The notes beneath the pieces are model-generated. The model was not told where the DNA came from. It searched no databases and was given only the letters and a program-made list of their open reading frames with translations. Of a stretch of 64,000 nucleotides of DNA, positions 49,046 to 61,172 are shown piece after piece (position 1 is the first letter of the stretch; each line of letters opens with the position of its first letter). The translations under genes were made by a program, and so were the position numbers. This DNA is from Populus alba (Eukaryota; Streptophyta; Magnoliopsida; Malpighiales; Salicaceae): the NCBI RefSeq assembly GCF_005239225.2, contig NC_133297.1, positions 12,140,147-12,204,146 of the forward strand. The letters are read 5' to 3'.

Positions 49046-50420
49046 AACACGTGGCACAACCACGTGGAATGAAATGAGGGGGGGGTGTTATTTCCTCGCA
49101 TACTGCGGTTTATAAACAGCCACGATGTGTTTCGTGAATCCCATCCCACTTGCCCATAAAAACTAGATAAAGAAGCCCATAGGCCAAAAAGTAGGATATT
49201 AAAAAAAAATCAAAGACTTGGTGATGATCTAATTTATGTTGCTTTCCAAGTAAATACATATATTAAAAAAAATCTAGGGCATGTATGTATGATCTATATT
49301 ACATTTATTTATTATGCAGTTCCTTCATTACTTCACAAACTTTCTTAATTCTCAACCCTTAATTTCTATAATTCTTTTTACATATATGTATTTGTCTCGT
49401 TTCTGATCTGTGTATACTCGCTTGCTTTGATGACAGCTAGCTGGGCTATATATTGACCTGTGGCGATCGAGGTGCAAGGGTAGGATTTTAGCAGACAAGA
49501 AAAATAGTAAAGCAGACCTCGAGTTATAAGAATCTCTGAGGATTTTAAAGAAACAATTATTTACGACAAGATTTGTTGAAAAGTGTTGTGATTTTGTCTA
49601 GTCCCGGGATCGATTTTCAAGAAATAGAAGTTGATAATTCAGTATATTACCTGATCCTGTGAATGGTTTGCCTCGAGGCCGTAGGCTAGATGCTTTATCC
49701 AAAAAATGAAAAAAAACAAAGAACAAAGAAGAGGTATAACGGTATTTCGGAAGAGGGACGGGCATAATTACTAATAAAATTCAAGTAATAACATGTTACT
49801 TTGGAAAAAAATTATTCCTGGAGCATAATGATAGCGGGAAGGGCATTAATTCCAACGAAAGGATCGATTCCATAATTAGCCGTCATCGCTTGATCTTAGC
49901 CACAATGCACTAACTAAAGTCACGCATGGATGTGACCAAAAGCTTTCGTTAACAGTGCTGGTTAAATGAATTGTTACAGATACAAAAAGTAAAAGCATCC
50001 GATCGATACTGTTCAGTGCTGGAGCCCATTAATCCTGTTTTTTATAAGTCGATCATTCATGCATGGGGCTATAATATGACTTGGTTTTTTGATAAAAGAA
50101 GCCTTTTTTTTTTCTAATTTAATAAGACTAATTAACTAATCCTCATAGTTTTTAATAATTTCAATTAAAAGGGATCATGTATGGCTTACAAAAAGCATGC
50201 CCACATGCAGGTGCAGGGACGGTTTAGGTTATATGGTTAATTTCAAGCTGGCCCGGAGAAACTCAAAGATCCTTTAAGAAGTTTCAATGATATTTTCGGA
50301 CAATATATACATAGAAAAGTGGAACAGTACAAGATTGAAAATCCCCCTATTTCTGTGCAAAACATCGATAGGATTCTGGAAGTGAGTTGTCATGGCAGAC
50401 AGATGGTATTCTAAGAATGC
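49046..50420. other. Intergenic, no gene recognised
   Basis: About 1.4 kb of AT-rich DNA without ORFs or RNA-gene signals that I can support. Confidence 0.4.
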
Positions 50421-50425
50421 CATGG

Positions 50426-50580
50426 TGTGGGACCTTAATTTTCACCTAGCTAGGTCAAGACAAGCTTCGTCATGTTGCATGCTACTGTCCATTATGTTCT
50501 TCCTCCTGGATGATCAGTGTGAATACCATGTGCGTCTCCACTTGCGTCTGGCATGGTACTATACAAGCCAGGGGTTTCCA
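50426..50580. repeat. Direct repeat copy A (partner at 51448-51590)
   Basis: Shares GTGGGACCTTAATTTTC, GTTGCATGCTACTGTCCATTAT (first 20 bases counted), CCATGTGCGTCTCCACTT and GGTTTCCA in the same order with the segment about 1.0 kb downstream. Copy A has more small insertions. Confidence 0.75.
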
Positions 50581-50584
50581 GAAT

Positions 50585-51421
50585 TAGTGGCGGACGCCCA
50601 ATGAAAACCTTTTTTTTTTTTCAAAAAATTTTTTATATTAGAATTTTAATATAATAACTTAACAAGTTTAATTTTTTCTAGTAATCCAAATTTTTTTTTT
50701 TTAACTATTGTTCGTATATTTTTTTTTTTTACAAAATTTTTCTTTAAATTCTAAACTATTAATTAGTTAAGTAAGTAATCTTTTATGCTCTATATTTTAT
50801 ATTTTAGGTCAGTTTTCTTTATTTTTTTTATTGCATTGTCTAAGTTTTAGTTTTATTTCTTTAGTTATTAAAAATGTTAGAGTTTATGATAATTTATGAG
50901 TTTGTTAAATTAATGTGTATGGATAATATTATATGAATTGAAATGAGTTTTGAATGAATTAATATTATTTTGTTATGAATTTTTATATGAAAAATAATAA
51001 TAATCAATTTACTAATGATTAAAAATAAAGTACTAGATAACCAAAAAATTAGGGACACAATAAAAAAAATATATTGATATCTATATTTAACCTCACTTGT
51101 ATAAAACAACAAATCAATAAATAATTTGTTCCTAATAATTTTACTATCACTGAAGATTTAGAAATAAATAAATGAAAGTTTGATTGTACATATTAAGAAA
51201 GAATATTTTAATGAAATTAAGAATATGTAATTATAAAGCAATTTTCAAAATATGAAAACTGGAAAAAAAAATAATTATAATGTAAATTTTTTTATTTTAA
51301 AAATATTTTAAATTAATTTTAATTACTTGATATGAATAAGGACATACATTTCAAATTGATTTTTCTATATATAATATATAAATATTAAATATTTGTCATT
51401 TAAAAAATCTCGGGCCACCGG
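50585..51421. mobile_element. Possible AT-rich insertion with GTGGCGG/CCACCG ends
   Basis: The segment starts TAGTGGCGGACGCCC and ends GGGCCACCGGCA, weakly inverted with respect to each other. It is flanked by AGAATTA on the left (about 50580-50586) and AGAATTAA on the right (about 51423-51430), a possible target duplication. The interior is extremely AT-rich and non-coding. It resembles a decayed plant element of the GTGGCGGAGCC-ended type. Confidence 0.35.
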
Positions 51422-51447
51422 CAGAATTAATGACTGGGAGCTCGAGT

Positions 51448-51590
51448 TGTGGGACCTTAATTTTCGTAGAGGTCAAGAAAAGCTTCATGATGTTGCATGC
51501 TACTGTCCATTATGATTCCTCTTCCTGGATGGGCACTATGAAAGCCATGTGCGTCTCCACTTCGTCGTCTGGGCATGGGTTTCCATACAA
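51448..51590. repeat. Direct repeat copy B (partner at 50426-50580)
   Basis: Same ordered blocks as copy A. On the minus strand both copies contain a frame reading VETHM.F...IQEEE, so they share the end of the ORF at 51510-51806. Confidence 0.75.
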
Positions 51591-51806
51591 GGCCGTTTTG
51601 AAAAGTGCAGGATAATTATTGGTTGTGGGTCTGGCCAAATTAATGGATTTTGCTGGATTAAAAGCACCCGAGTTTAACTGGTCTGAAAAACCTTTGATAG
51701 AGAAGTTACAGTTCTGGAACTCTTGCTGAACTGAAGACGTATAGGACAAGGCCACGGTAGAGTTGTTTCTAACCGAGTGACCGACCAGTACATAAGGAGG
51801 AGCCAC
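51510..51806 (-). pseudogene. Unrecognised ORF fragment, likely gene remnant
   Basis: A minus-strand frame of about 98 codons reads YVLVGHSVRNNSTVALSY, then FNPAKSINLARPTTNN and ALYGNPCPDDEVETHM before a stop. Composition looks protein-like, but I cannot name the family. The frame continues upstream (WTLDTRWLYVIIGGNSVV) without an ATG or clear splice site. The 3' part is duplicated about 1 kb away, where it is shifted and broken. I infer a truncated or decayed gene. Confidence 0.3.
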
Positions 51807-51929
51807 AACCGAATTCCCTCCGATAATGACGTACAGCCAACGGGTATCCAGGGTCCATGGCCCCCATTGCTTGTTCTGAGCTTTTTTTCTTTCTTGGTCG
51901 GTCCTGGTCTGCTGGGATTAATCAAGCTT

Positions 51930-53260
51930 CCCCGTAGTTTTAGGCTTTAATCCTGGCTGCATGCCTCGGCTGTCAGCATATCGTTAATTAGAGTTATATC
52001 ACCCATTACAAAAATCAGTGAGAAACTAGAATTTCAAAGCTTGCTTCTCGCCAAATTAAGTGAACTTTAAACTGATTATTAGTTGTAGTTTGCCTATCAT
52101 TAGTTAGAAAACTATAAATTTTAGTTTCGTTCAAGATTTATATATTTGTTAATTTTAATGTTTTTAAAAATTAATTAAAATGTATGTAAATTAGTTTAGA
52201 TACCTATAATTAAAAAACAAAAAAGAAAGAAAGAATGTAAGACACTTTTGAGATGGTTTGATTACTTCAATTCAAACCCTATAATCTTCGAAGCTTCAAT
52301 TATATGTCCTGTGCATTGAGATTTCCCCTTATTTTAACTCTTTCTCGGAATCAGCTACATTTTTTCATGAATATAAATTGATAGTAAACCGACAAGTTAT
52401 GCATATACGATATGTTGAAATGCTTCTATGATTAGGCTAATATATAACCGAAACTTTGATTCATTTTCACTGAAATTGTTTGACTTAAATGTTTGATGGG
52501 GTCAAACTTCAAAGTGCAAGGAGGTTTATCCCTGTCAGCATTTCTCAAACAGTCGGAAGTCGGAAAAAAAATTCAATTTCAATTTTTTTTCACCATTCTC
52601 TTCTCAATTTACTATATACTCTTTATCCTTTTGTTTTGACCCCACGACTCGTTCGGAAAGGTACTAAAGAAAGCATGCGAGGATTGAGGTGATCCATTGA
52701 TTGTGTTTTCCACGAAGTAAATCATCATTGTTTCATAAAAGCAATGCTCATTTTCAATTCAGTGCTGGGTTTCCGCTCGGTTGGTGGAAGCTTGTGGAGG
52801 AACCGGTGAGGGAAGCTGCCAGCCACGATACTCCGTCCCAAGTATTACATGGCTAAGATTTAATTTCCTGGCATTAAAACACGATTCAGGCCATGATTTT
52901 GCCACTTGTTTCACAAAGATTGTAACGTACATTTTGTACATACACGAATCATTCATGAGCTGGACCCTACAAAACCTCTTTGTTTGACTTCCATTAGTTG
53001 TCAGACCTGATTTCAGTCTGTTATATACAGAAAAAAAGCTGAGTAATTGTAACAATTCAACTTCCATAATTTTTTTTAAAAAATAATATTATTTTTTAAT
53101 TTGTCAAAATTTAAATAATCTAGTCGGATTAAACAAATTTATCCAGCTAATTTTTTTAATTCAAATTAAAATTTGAACCAAATTAAGTTTTGAATTAATT
53201 ACAAATTTTTGAATTCAAGTTGGGCACTAGTGATTCTTATCCACACGGTTTGCCACCCCA
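51930..53260. other. Intergenic with an unsupported minus-strand ORF
   Basis: A 102-codon minus frame at 53067-52759 opens with EVELLQLLSFFSVYNRLKSG but shows no family features, and the plus strand is also partly open. The rest is AT-rich spacer. No gene is called. Confidence 0.3.
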
Positions 53261-53264
53261 ATTA

Positions 53265-53420
53265 ACAACCTGTTTGTTATTAAGTTTTAAAAATATTTTT
53301 TAAAAAGATTACATTTTTTATATTGTTTTTATATGTTAATATTAAAAATAAAAATTTTAATTTATTATTTTTAAAACATTTTAAAAATAACAACTGCTGC
53401 CATACCAAACTAGCTCTAAC
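53265..53420. repeat. AT-rich MITE-like element
   Basis: Left CAACCTGTTTGTTATTAAG and right GCCATACCAAACTAGCTC, the reverse of which begins GAGCTAGTTTGGTATGGC. The AGTTTGG end core matches the Harbinger-like family in this window. Confidence 0.5.
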
Positions 53421-54730
53421 TTTATAGAATCAAGGGGTCACCATTTTATTGTTATATATTTATAAATTATTGTAAAACTTATAAATTCTAAAAGCACAAC
53501 CTCTGTTTTGAAAAATATTATTGTAAAACAGAGTCAAAATCTTGATTTAATAGAAAATGAAATTTAAAATTTTAACTTAAAAAATCTAAATCATACCACA
53601 CATATTTTTTTAAAAAAGTTATTTTAAATCATTTTTATCAAATATACATATAACTTAAAGTTATCTTAACTCGTTACAAGTTATTTATGCTTGAATTACG
53701 ATTCAAAGTCAACGGTCGGCGCCTTTCCCATCAACTGGGATCCAATTCAAGATTTTTTTGGAAGTGATACTTTGAAAAATCTAACAATCCAAATTTATTT
53801 TTAATGGATACAATCTGTCGATGATAAAACTTTAAAGGAATTCCATGTACCTTTTTATCTTCAATAAATATCTCACCCTTTAATGAGGTTGAAAGTTGAA
53901 AAACAATTATTTTTCATTTCTAACAATTTACCATTTAAAATTACACTTCAAATAATATATATTTTTTTTAATTATATTTTTATGTTAATTATATAGTTTT
54001 AAAAAATATTATTAATTTTTTTTAAAAAAATTATTAAATTTTTTTATAAAAAAACTTGTACCATACTCCTAAACATTTTTGGAAAAAATAAATAAATTTA
54101 AGACTTATATTAATTATATAGTTTATTATTACAGAAGAGATGCATCTAATTAATTATTCTGATTAAATAGTTAACCCCTCCTAAGTCATGCTAAATATAT
54201 TATATATGAAACCTGAAATCTTGTATCGATTTAAAAATAGTTGAGATATTGAATTAAATAAAAAAAAAAAGACAACAATTTCTCAGCTTTTTCTTACTAA
54301 TGTTAAATTACAGTTTACGTGTGTGTATGAACACACGAGCCAAAAGCATACCGAATTGTATCCAAGTAGAACTCACATGACAACATAAGCATGCCGGATG
54401 CCACGTTAGGGCATACTTTAATTATTATTATTATTATTATTATTTTCCAATGATAACCTCTAGTTTCTAAAGCAATCAATCTCCCAATTACCTTACGCGT
54501 AATTAAGCAGTCAATTCTCTAACCAGTAGTTTTAATTAATCCCACTACCGTTGCTTGGAACGAAACATGTCGTTAGAAATTAACTCTTAACCAGCCTACC
54601 CTCCCTCCCCTCCCTCCCTTTCTCTTCAGCAACCTCTACTCTGATCCCTCTCTCTCTCTGAACTCCTTGAAAACTTGCACTTCATTGCTTTCCTTTTGTT
54701 TTTAGTTCCTAACGTGAATATCCACAGACC
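53421..54730. other. AT-rich upstream region of the 5-phosphatase gene
   Basis: Contains an (ATT)n tract at 54420-54444. A pyrimidine-rich stretch at about 54598-54660 (CCCTCCCTCCCCTCCCTCCC then CTCTCTCTCTCT) is probably in the 5' leader, as often seen in plant genes. No other gene. Confidence 0.45.
54420..54444. repeat. (ATT)n microsatellite
   Basis: About eight ATT units, roughly 290 bp before the start codon of the 5-phosphatase gene. Confidence 0.9.
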
Positions 54731-57700
54731 ATGAAGTATTCTAGAACGAAGCAGCAACCAGAGGTGACTGTCTCTCGTTTTCCTCTTTCTTTTCCCCTTC
54801 TTCTTTTCAATTTTGAATATTTATATGGAAACCTGAGAGTGAATTTGGGGCAGATAAGTAGAGCTGAAACGTGTTGTTCTTTGGGTTGTCGGTGCATATA
54901 TACAGCTATTCTGGCCAAGAGTGGTGGTTCGTAAATTGCTAAATATCAGCTCCAAAGAATGCGATTACAGCGCCGACTCTGACGACGATAACGCTTCTGA
55001 TTCTGCTTCCGATATCAATGGTAACACCAAAATCCCACACTCTCTGAATGAGAAAAGAACTGCTTGTCTTTCTGTTTTCTAAATTATTTCCTCTTGGTTA
55101 TTTCTATGAAGAGATTTTTGGTTGTGTTTTGGTGCAGAATCTGATGAATGCTCGAGAGGATCACAATCTGGAAGTAAAAGAGGGGAGGATGCTCAAGGTG
55201 ATCTCAAACTCTATTTGCTTTTTATTGCTTCTTCTTCTTCTAAGTTTCAATCACTCGCAGCTGGATTCTTGGCGCTTTGAGTTCGACTAGTGTGAATATT
55301 GACGCTTTTCCATGATATTATCTTGAATTAGTTGCAAATTCGTCCATGGAAGCATTTGATTCTTGAACATAGTCTAAACTGTGGCTTTGTATTCGGTTTA
55401 GAATTCTATTGATTCTGGGACGTTGAGATGTTTTCTTCTTGTAGTCTGGTGGGATTGAATTTTATAGTTCTGGGGATTTAAAGATTTCAATTTTGGTATG
55501 TAACTCAAACAATTCCATATTGATTCCTCATGTTTACTTTCTCATATAAGAGCTGTCAAGCATAATTGAAAATTGGTAAAGATGCCTGCTATTTCTTGAC
55601 TATTAGTTGGCTGGCGGTAGGCACTGATGCATTTTCTTTTACTTTATTAAAATATTCAAAGAAATCTTCTAAACCATGGATAAGGCATTGATTGTTTGAT
55701 GTGACGGTCGTTTTGGTGTGCCCGCATGGAAATATCATCATGATATCGGAATGAGTCAATACTCTCTCTCTCTCTCTCTCTACTTAGATGCAGCAGCCTT
55801 GTTTTGCGAATGCTATAAAAAGAGTTAGAGGTCGAGTATTTCGTGGTTTGGAAGTGAAGCAGTCATGGCTGCTTCAAACTTGAGTCTGCATTGATGAGAA
55901 GTTTCATTATGCTGCATTGCCTTTTCATTTTGACTTGTTTCCTGGACAAATGTTTTAAAACTCCAGATTCTATTCCAAGGATAAGGAGAAGATTGTCAGA
56001 GACATTTAGAGCACAGTACATAAACACAAAGGAAATCAGGTCCAATATCCTTCCCTTATATCCTGGTAACATAAGAGCAAACTCCAGTTGCACTCACGCT
56101 GGATTTCTTCTTCTTCTCCACTTTGTGTTACTTGGTGCTTTCTTTGTTACTGAAAAAAAAAAAAAAAAACTCTGTTTGGCCTCCTGTTAACTAAGAAATT
56201 GGATTTTGCCAAACTCCTCAGAATATGCGTTGGGACGTGGAATGTTGGAGGAAAACTTCCAAATGATGACCTAGATATCGATGACTGGATAGATACTGAT
56301 GATCCTGCTGACATCTACGTGTTTGGGTAAGTGTTTCTCTCTACCTCGTCCAATACCAAACTCAGCATATCCATAGGTAATCTGCTATCCATGACCTAAA
56401 AAAGGTAATCTGCTATCTCTGCCACAATGCCAGCATAAGATCTGAACATTAATCTTCATTGATTCAATTAAACCTTGCTCTTTTGCTAAGAAACAACATG
56501 ATCAATTTAAAGAGAAGTCTATATGTATAGAACTCAAGGAAATCAGAGCTCTTGACAAAGGAAAGCGAGGCAACATTTTGATTTTCAAACTGTTATTGGT
56601 AAAGGCCAAAGAGGGAAAACAAGAGGTATGAACCTCTACTCTTTGGCACGAAAATTGAAATTTCCACCCATAATTAAACCTACTCTTAGCTGACATCTAA
56701 ACAGTAACATGTCAGTGAAGGTAAATGATGTGGTTTTATATCCACTCGACGTGACTCCAGCAATTTAATTTAATTTTTATTTCCTCAACTTGATGCATGT
56801 TGTTTGTTCTTATCCATAAAATGCATAGTTTGTCTTCCTGGTTCTGTCAATCCTTGTCTCAAATTGGTTCTCGTCCAAGTTAGTTCACTTGAGAAATAGG
56901 ACAAATGCTTCATTTCTTCAGGCTTCAGGAGATTGTGCCCTTAAACGCTGGAAATATCTTTGGCGCTGAAGACAGCCGCCCAGTTCCTAAGTGGGAAAAC
57001 ATTATTCGTGAAACACTGAACAGAATTCGACCAGCAAGGACTAAGGTTAAATGCTACAGTGATCATCCATCTCCATCAAAATTTGTGCCCACTATAGAAG
57101 AAGAGATATTACTTGAAAGCGATAGTGATATTGATGAAGAAATCCACCCCTTCCATGAAGAATCCAAAGGTTTTGATGGACTCGATGATAAATCAAGTAC
57201 AGGTGACATGAACACAAATTCTGGAGTTCCAGACAATCAAATTCTGGATTTACAGAAGCAATTTTCTTCTCCCAAAAAACTAGATAGATTAAATTGCTCG
57301 CGGACCGAAGATTCTGCAGGAGATGTAGAAGCATCGGCAGCTCCTAAAAAATTAACTAGAATTCTTAGTAGTTCTGAATGGATTGGCTTGAGTTGGCCAG
57401 AGCCCCCTTTAAACTTACTATCTCAGCATGTTTTGCAGAGACCAACTTCCTTCAAATCAATTAAATCATTTAAAGCAACCAAATCTTTTGGAGGATATAA
57501 TTCATTAAAGTCTGTTTCAAGTGAAATACAATCAAGATTGGCTTTGTTTGCCGAGCTTGACTTTGAATCTCTCATGAAACGGAATAGAAGATCATCATAT
57601 GTAAGGATAGTGAGCAAGCAGATGGTCGGAGTCTTCCTCACTATTTGGATTCGTAGGAGCTTGCGTAGGCATATTCATAACTTGAAAGTGTCCACGGTTG

Positions 57701-60700
57701 GTGTTGGTGTTATGGGCTATATTGGTAACAAGGTCCGTTTCCTAACCTAATTTTACTTGCATTTTGATAATTTCTTTTCAATTCAATCAGTTTGAAGGTT
57801 ATGATATTGCATACTTTTGACAAGTGATAGTTCCTTTCATATTTAGATTAAATTTTCTTTCCTGGTTTGAGCATGTACAGCTTGATAGAATTGGAAAAGT
57901 AGTGATTCTCTCTGAAAAACTCCACTGTATTATCATTTGTTCGGGATTTCAAATCTATTTTATAGACAACTTTATCAGATAATGAAATGTGGAATCTTGT
58001 TTCAAGAAAGCCAAATGCTTAATTATTGCCCCTGATGTTATCATGCCTAGAAATTGGTGAAAATATTTCAGAATTTTCATGTTTGAACTGCAAATATGAA
58101 TTGCTTCAAATCCTTTTCATTTAAGGTAATCCTTCACATAGCATGACTGTTTTTCAAAACTTTCAGGGATCAATATCAGTCAGCATGTCTATATATCAGA
58201 CATTTTTCTGTTTTGTATGCACACACCTCACGTCAGGTGATAAGGATGGAGATGAACTCAAAAGAAATACTGATGTTCATGAAATACAAAGGAGGACTAA
58301 ATTTCGTCCCTTTTCCAGTGTTGGACTTCCTAAAGGCATCTATGATCATGAGTGAGTATATGGCATCTAAATAAAAATGCAACATGTCTTGTGTTTTGGC
58401 CCCGCATTTGACATCCTTCATACTTTTGAATTTTTTCTTTTCCAGCCTCCATGAAACTTCTTGTTGCTGGTTGTTTTCATCGTCTCTTTAATAGAAGATG
58501 ATGTAACATAACACTAACCTTTATCACCTATGCAGACGAATTATCTGGTTAGGTGATTTGAATTACCGCATCAACTTGTCATACGACCAAACATGTGAAC
58601 TCATCTCCAAAAAGGAGTGGTCCAAGTTAGTGGAAGGGGACCAGGTACCTAAGCAATTGTTAATTTTTTTAAGCAAATTATGTAATAAGAGATTGAAGAC
58701 TTTCCTGTGTGAGTGATTTGTATGTGTATGCGTGAATGTACTCACCTGCTAAGGTTTCTGAACCTTGAGTTATTTGTACAGCTTGTACGAGAATTAAGAA
58801 AAGGCCGTGCATTCGATGGATGGTCAGAGGGTATATTGGATTTTGCACCAACATATAAATATGAGATGAATTCTGAGAAATACTGCGGAGAAGATCCAAA
58901 GGCTGGAAGGCGTATTCCTTCATGGTATGATTCTGCAGTATTTGAGTTGTATAATAGCTTTTCCACTCATCTGCTTAATTCATTTTGTTAAGTCGTCATC
59001 TGCATCTGTATATTTAATTGTGTTGTTGTAGGATTATTTATTCTGTTGAAAACAGTCTTTCACATGACTCTGTATATAATGTTGCTGGGTTTAGAAGACT
59101 CCCCCACCAATTTGTTTGTTAGTTCATTCAGTATATAGGATTGTCCGAGGTTACGTGGTTTTTCTTGCTAGTTTGCTGTTCACTCATCTTTTAGAAATGA
59201 TGCTTACATTTGTGTCTGGGGCATGTTGTGGTGTTCTCTTTGTACATCTTTCATTTTATTCTATCTTTCTGAGGCTAAAGTTTTTACTTATCCACTTAAG
59301 ATTAGGTTACCATATCCCTAACAGCTTTATGAAAACATACCAATGGATACACAAGCATTCTGAATGGTTGAAACTGCAGTGCCCAACTTGGTCATCTGGT
59401 GGCCATCCCAAAATGTGTCTTCTGTCAATCATTTGGTGAAGATGCTGGAAGATGACCATGTAAAGTATAGGAATGGCTATTGTATTAACACAAAATAAGT
59501 TGAAAATTACTCAACCTTGAATGGAAAAAGGTATCATCATCCCCTCCCTGAATCCTTTCTCCTCATTTACATTCATTCCCTCTTCCATCCTCTAGATTTT
59601 TACCATTAATGTGCTTGCCGTCACAGCCACCATATTTCCGACCCTCCAGAGAAAATTGAACATGATAGATTTTAGAATATTATATATGTAAATTTTTATA
59701 TTATACCAGTAAATGCTTCAACTCTCAGTTTTTTGCTTAATAGGACCTACCTAATTGTGTGATTATCAGTTTCTTCTATGAATTATACACCAATGTGCAC
59801 TATCTTTTAGGTGTGATCGCATCCTTTCATATGGAAAGGGAATGAGGCTACTGAACTACAGTAGGAAAGAGCTAAAACTTTCTGATCACCGGCCTGTGGC
59901 TGCCACATATATGGCTGAGGTTGAGGTGTTTTCTCCTAGGAAGCTACAGAAGGCGCTCACATTCACAGATGCAGAGATTGAAAATGAGGAAGTTGTGGCA
60001 GGCTTGGGAATTGATGTTAGAATAAGCCAGTTGAGATTGGAGCAGGTGAGAACTAAGCCATGTATGTGAACTGCATAAGTGTTAATGGGTTAAATCTATG
60101 TAGGTCTTAAATGGTGCAGTGTTAGCATTTCTGGGTGCGATGTGTCCAGGGAAAGAAATCTAGAATTTTTACCTTAATCTTCCACAATTTCGATTGAAGT
60201 GTAAATCCTGTCTCTTACAATTTCTAATAGACCTTATGCTGCTGGAAGACATTCAATGAACTCATTTCACAGCATTGTTATTCATCTTTCAGCACTTGTG
60301 GTGTTTTTATTGAAGTTGTCTCACTCTGAAAACTATTACTTGTTCACAATTTCGATTGAAGTGTAAATCCTGTCTCTTACAATATCTAATAGAAGTTAAT
60401 GTTGGTGCGAGTTCAATTATCATTCCATATCTTTCTTTTTCTAGGACCCTGTGTATAGCAGGTAAATCCAGCAAGCATTTTAGATTACACGAGTCACCGG
60501 GGCAGGCTTTGGACAATTATTAGAAGTCAGACGACTTTGATGCTGGATTCTGGCTCCTAAAATCTGAATGATGCATGAAGGGGCTCACTTTGGTGAGTGT
60601 GACTTCTGTTTGTTTTCTTGTTGAGATTGGCCACAGTTGAAATGGTACTCATGTTCTGAACTTGAATCGGTACCAGTCTTGTACTTTAAAACCTCAGCTA

Positions 60701-60909
60701 GGTCTCACCAGCCGTGAACAAGATTTTGACTAAATGTGTATTTGTCGTGTGGTAGTTGTTGCGGTTGTGGTTTGACCATAACTTTTGCACAACTTTTGCA
60801 GGATATTTCTTATTGGGAGCGTTTACGAGGAATACCCTGTCATGAAGGGGCTGGAACTGAGATCCTGAGAACTCTGCTATTACTACTCTACCTTATGTTC
60901 ATTCATTGA
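54731..60909 (+). CDS. Type I inositol polyphosphate 5-phosphatase
   Basis: Eleven exons: 54731-54763, 54906-55020, 55138-55197, 55967-56039, 56222-56326, 56922-57732, 58167-58351, 58536-58644, 58782-58924, 59811-60045 and 60802-60909, totalling 1977 nt (658 residues). The N-terminus [15 protein letters not shown] and an acidic Ser/Asp stretch are typical of plant type I enzymes. Catalytic-domain motifs in order: [46 protein letters not shown] and SDHRPV. A long acidic and Ser-rich insertion in exon 6 separates the second and third motifs. These enzymes remove the 5-phosphate of soluble inositol polyphosphates and, in some members, phosphoinositides, damping calcium and ABA signalling. The gene resembles Arabidopsis At1g34120 (5PTase1) by neighbourhood and sequence. 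The last exon ([13 protein letters not shown], then a hydrophobic tail) is longer than I expect. If intron 10 is retained, the protein would end at VRTKPCM instead. Confidence 0.92.
55761..55781. repeat. (CT)n microsatellite in intron 3 of the 5-phosphatase gene
   Basis: About ten CT units inside the intron between exons 3 and 4. Confidence 0.9.
60183..60392. repeat. 48-bp direct repeat pair in intron 10 of the 5-phosphatase gene
   Basis: CACAATTTCGATTGAAGTGT onward to CTAATAG occurs at 60183-60230 and again at 60345-60392, with one mismatch and about 114 bp between the copies. Confidence 0.85.
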
Positions 60910-60984
60910 TTTGTAATTTTTTTATGATATCGTGTACTGAACTTCTTGTGTTACTGTGTTCAGAGTAGAACTTCTTTAATTGTA

Positions 60985-61172
60985 ACCTTTTTTTTTAATC
61001 ACGGACGCCCCTGTACACGAGTCACGAGTGAGCGGCCACTTTCAAAAGCTAAACCATGGGAGAGAGCTCATCAAATGAAGGTTCTAGTTGACCGCACACT
61101 TGCATGTGGGTTGAGAAATGCAAGTGATAGGATTCAAATCAAGAAGGTCACCAACTGAGCCACTACCCCAGT
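60985..61172 (-). mobile_element. Candidate tRNA-derived SINE
   Basis: Read on the minus strand, the element starts CTGGGGTAGTGGCTCAGTTGG; TGGCTCAGTTGG fits the tRNA A-box (TRGCNNARYNGG). About 20 bp later GATTTGAATCC approximates a B-box. The body ends with an A-run just after GTCCGTGATT. Size and plan fit a plant SINE; Salicaceae SINE families are known. The A to B spacing is shorter than usual and I cannot define target duplications. Confidence 0.45.

Noticed and set aside
52808..52830. GAAGCTGCCAGC string similar to miR167
   Set aside because: Similarity stops after about 13 bases, and no foldback partner was seen.
52759..53067. 102-codon minus ORF
   Set aside because: No recognisable family, no splice or start context, and the plus strand is open as well.
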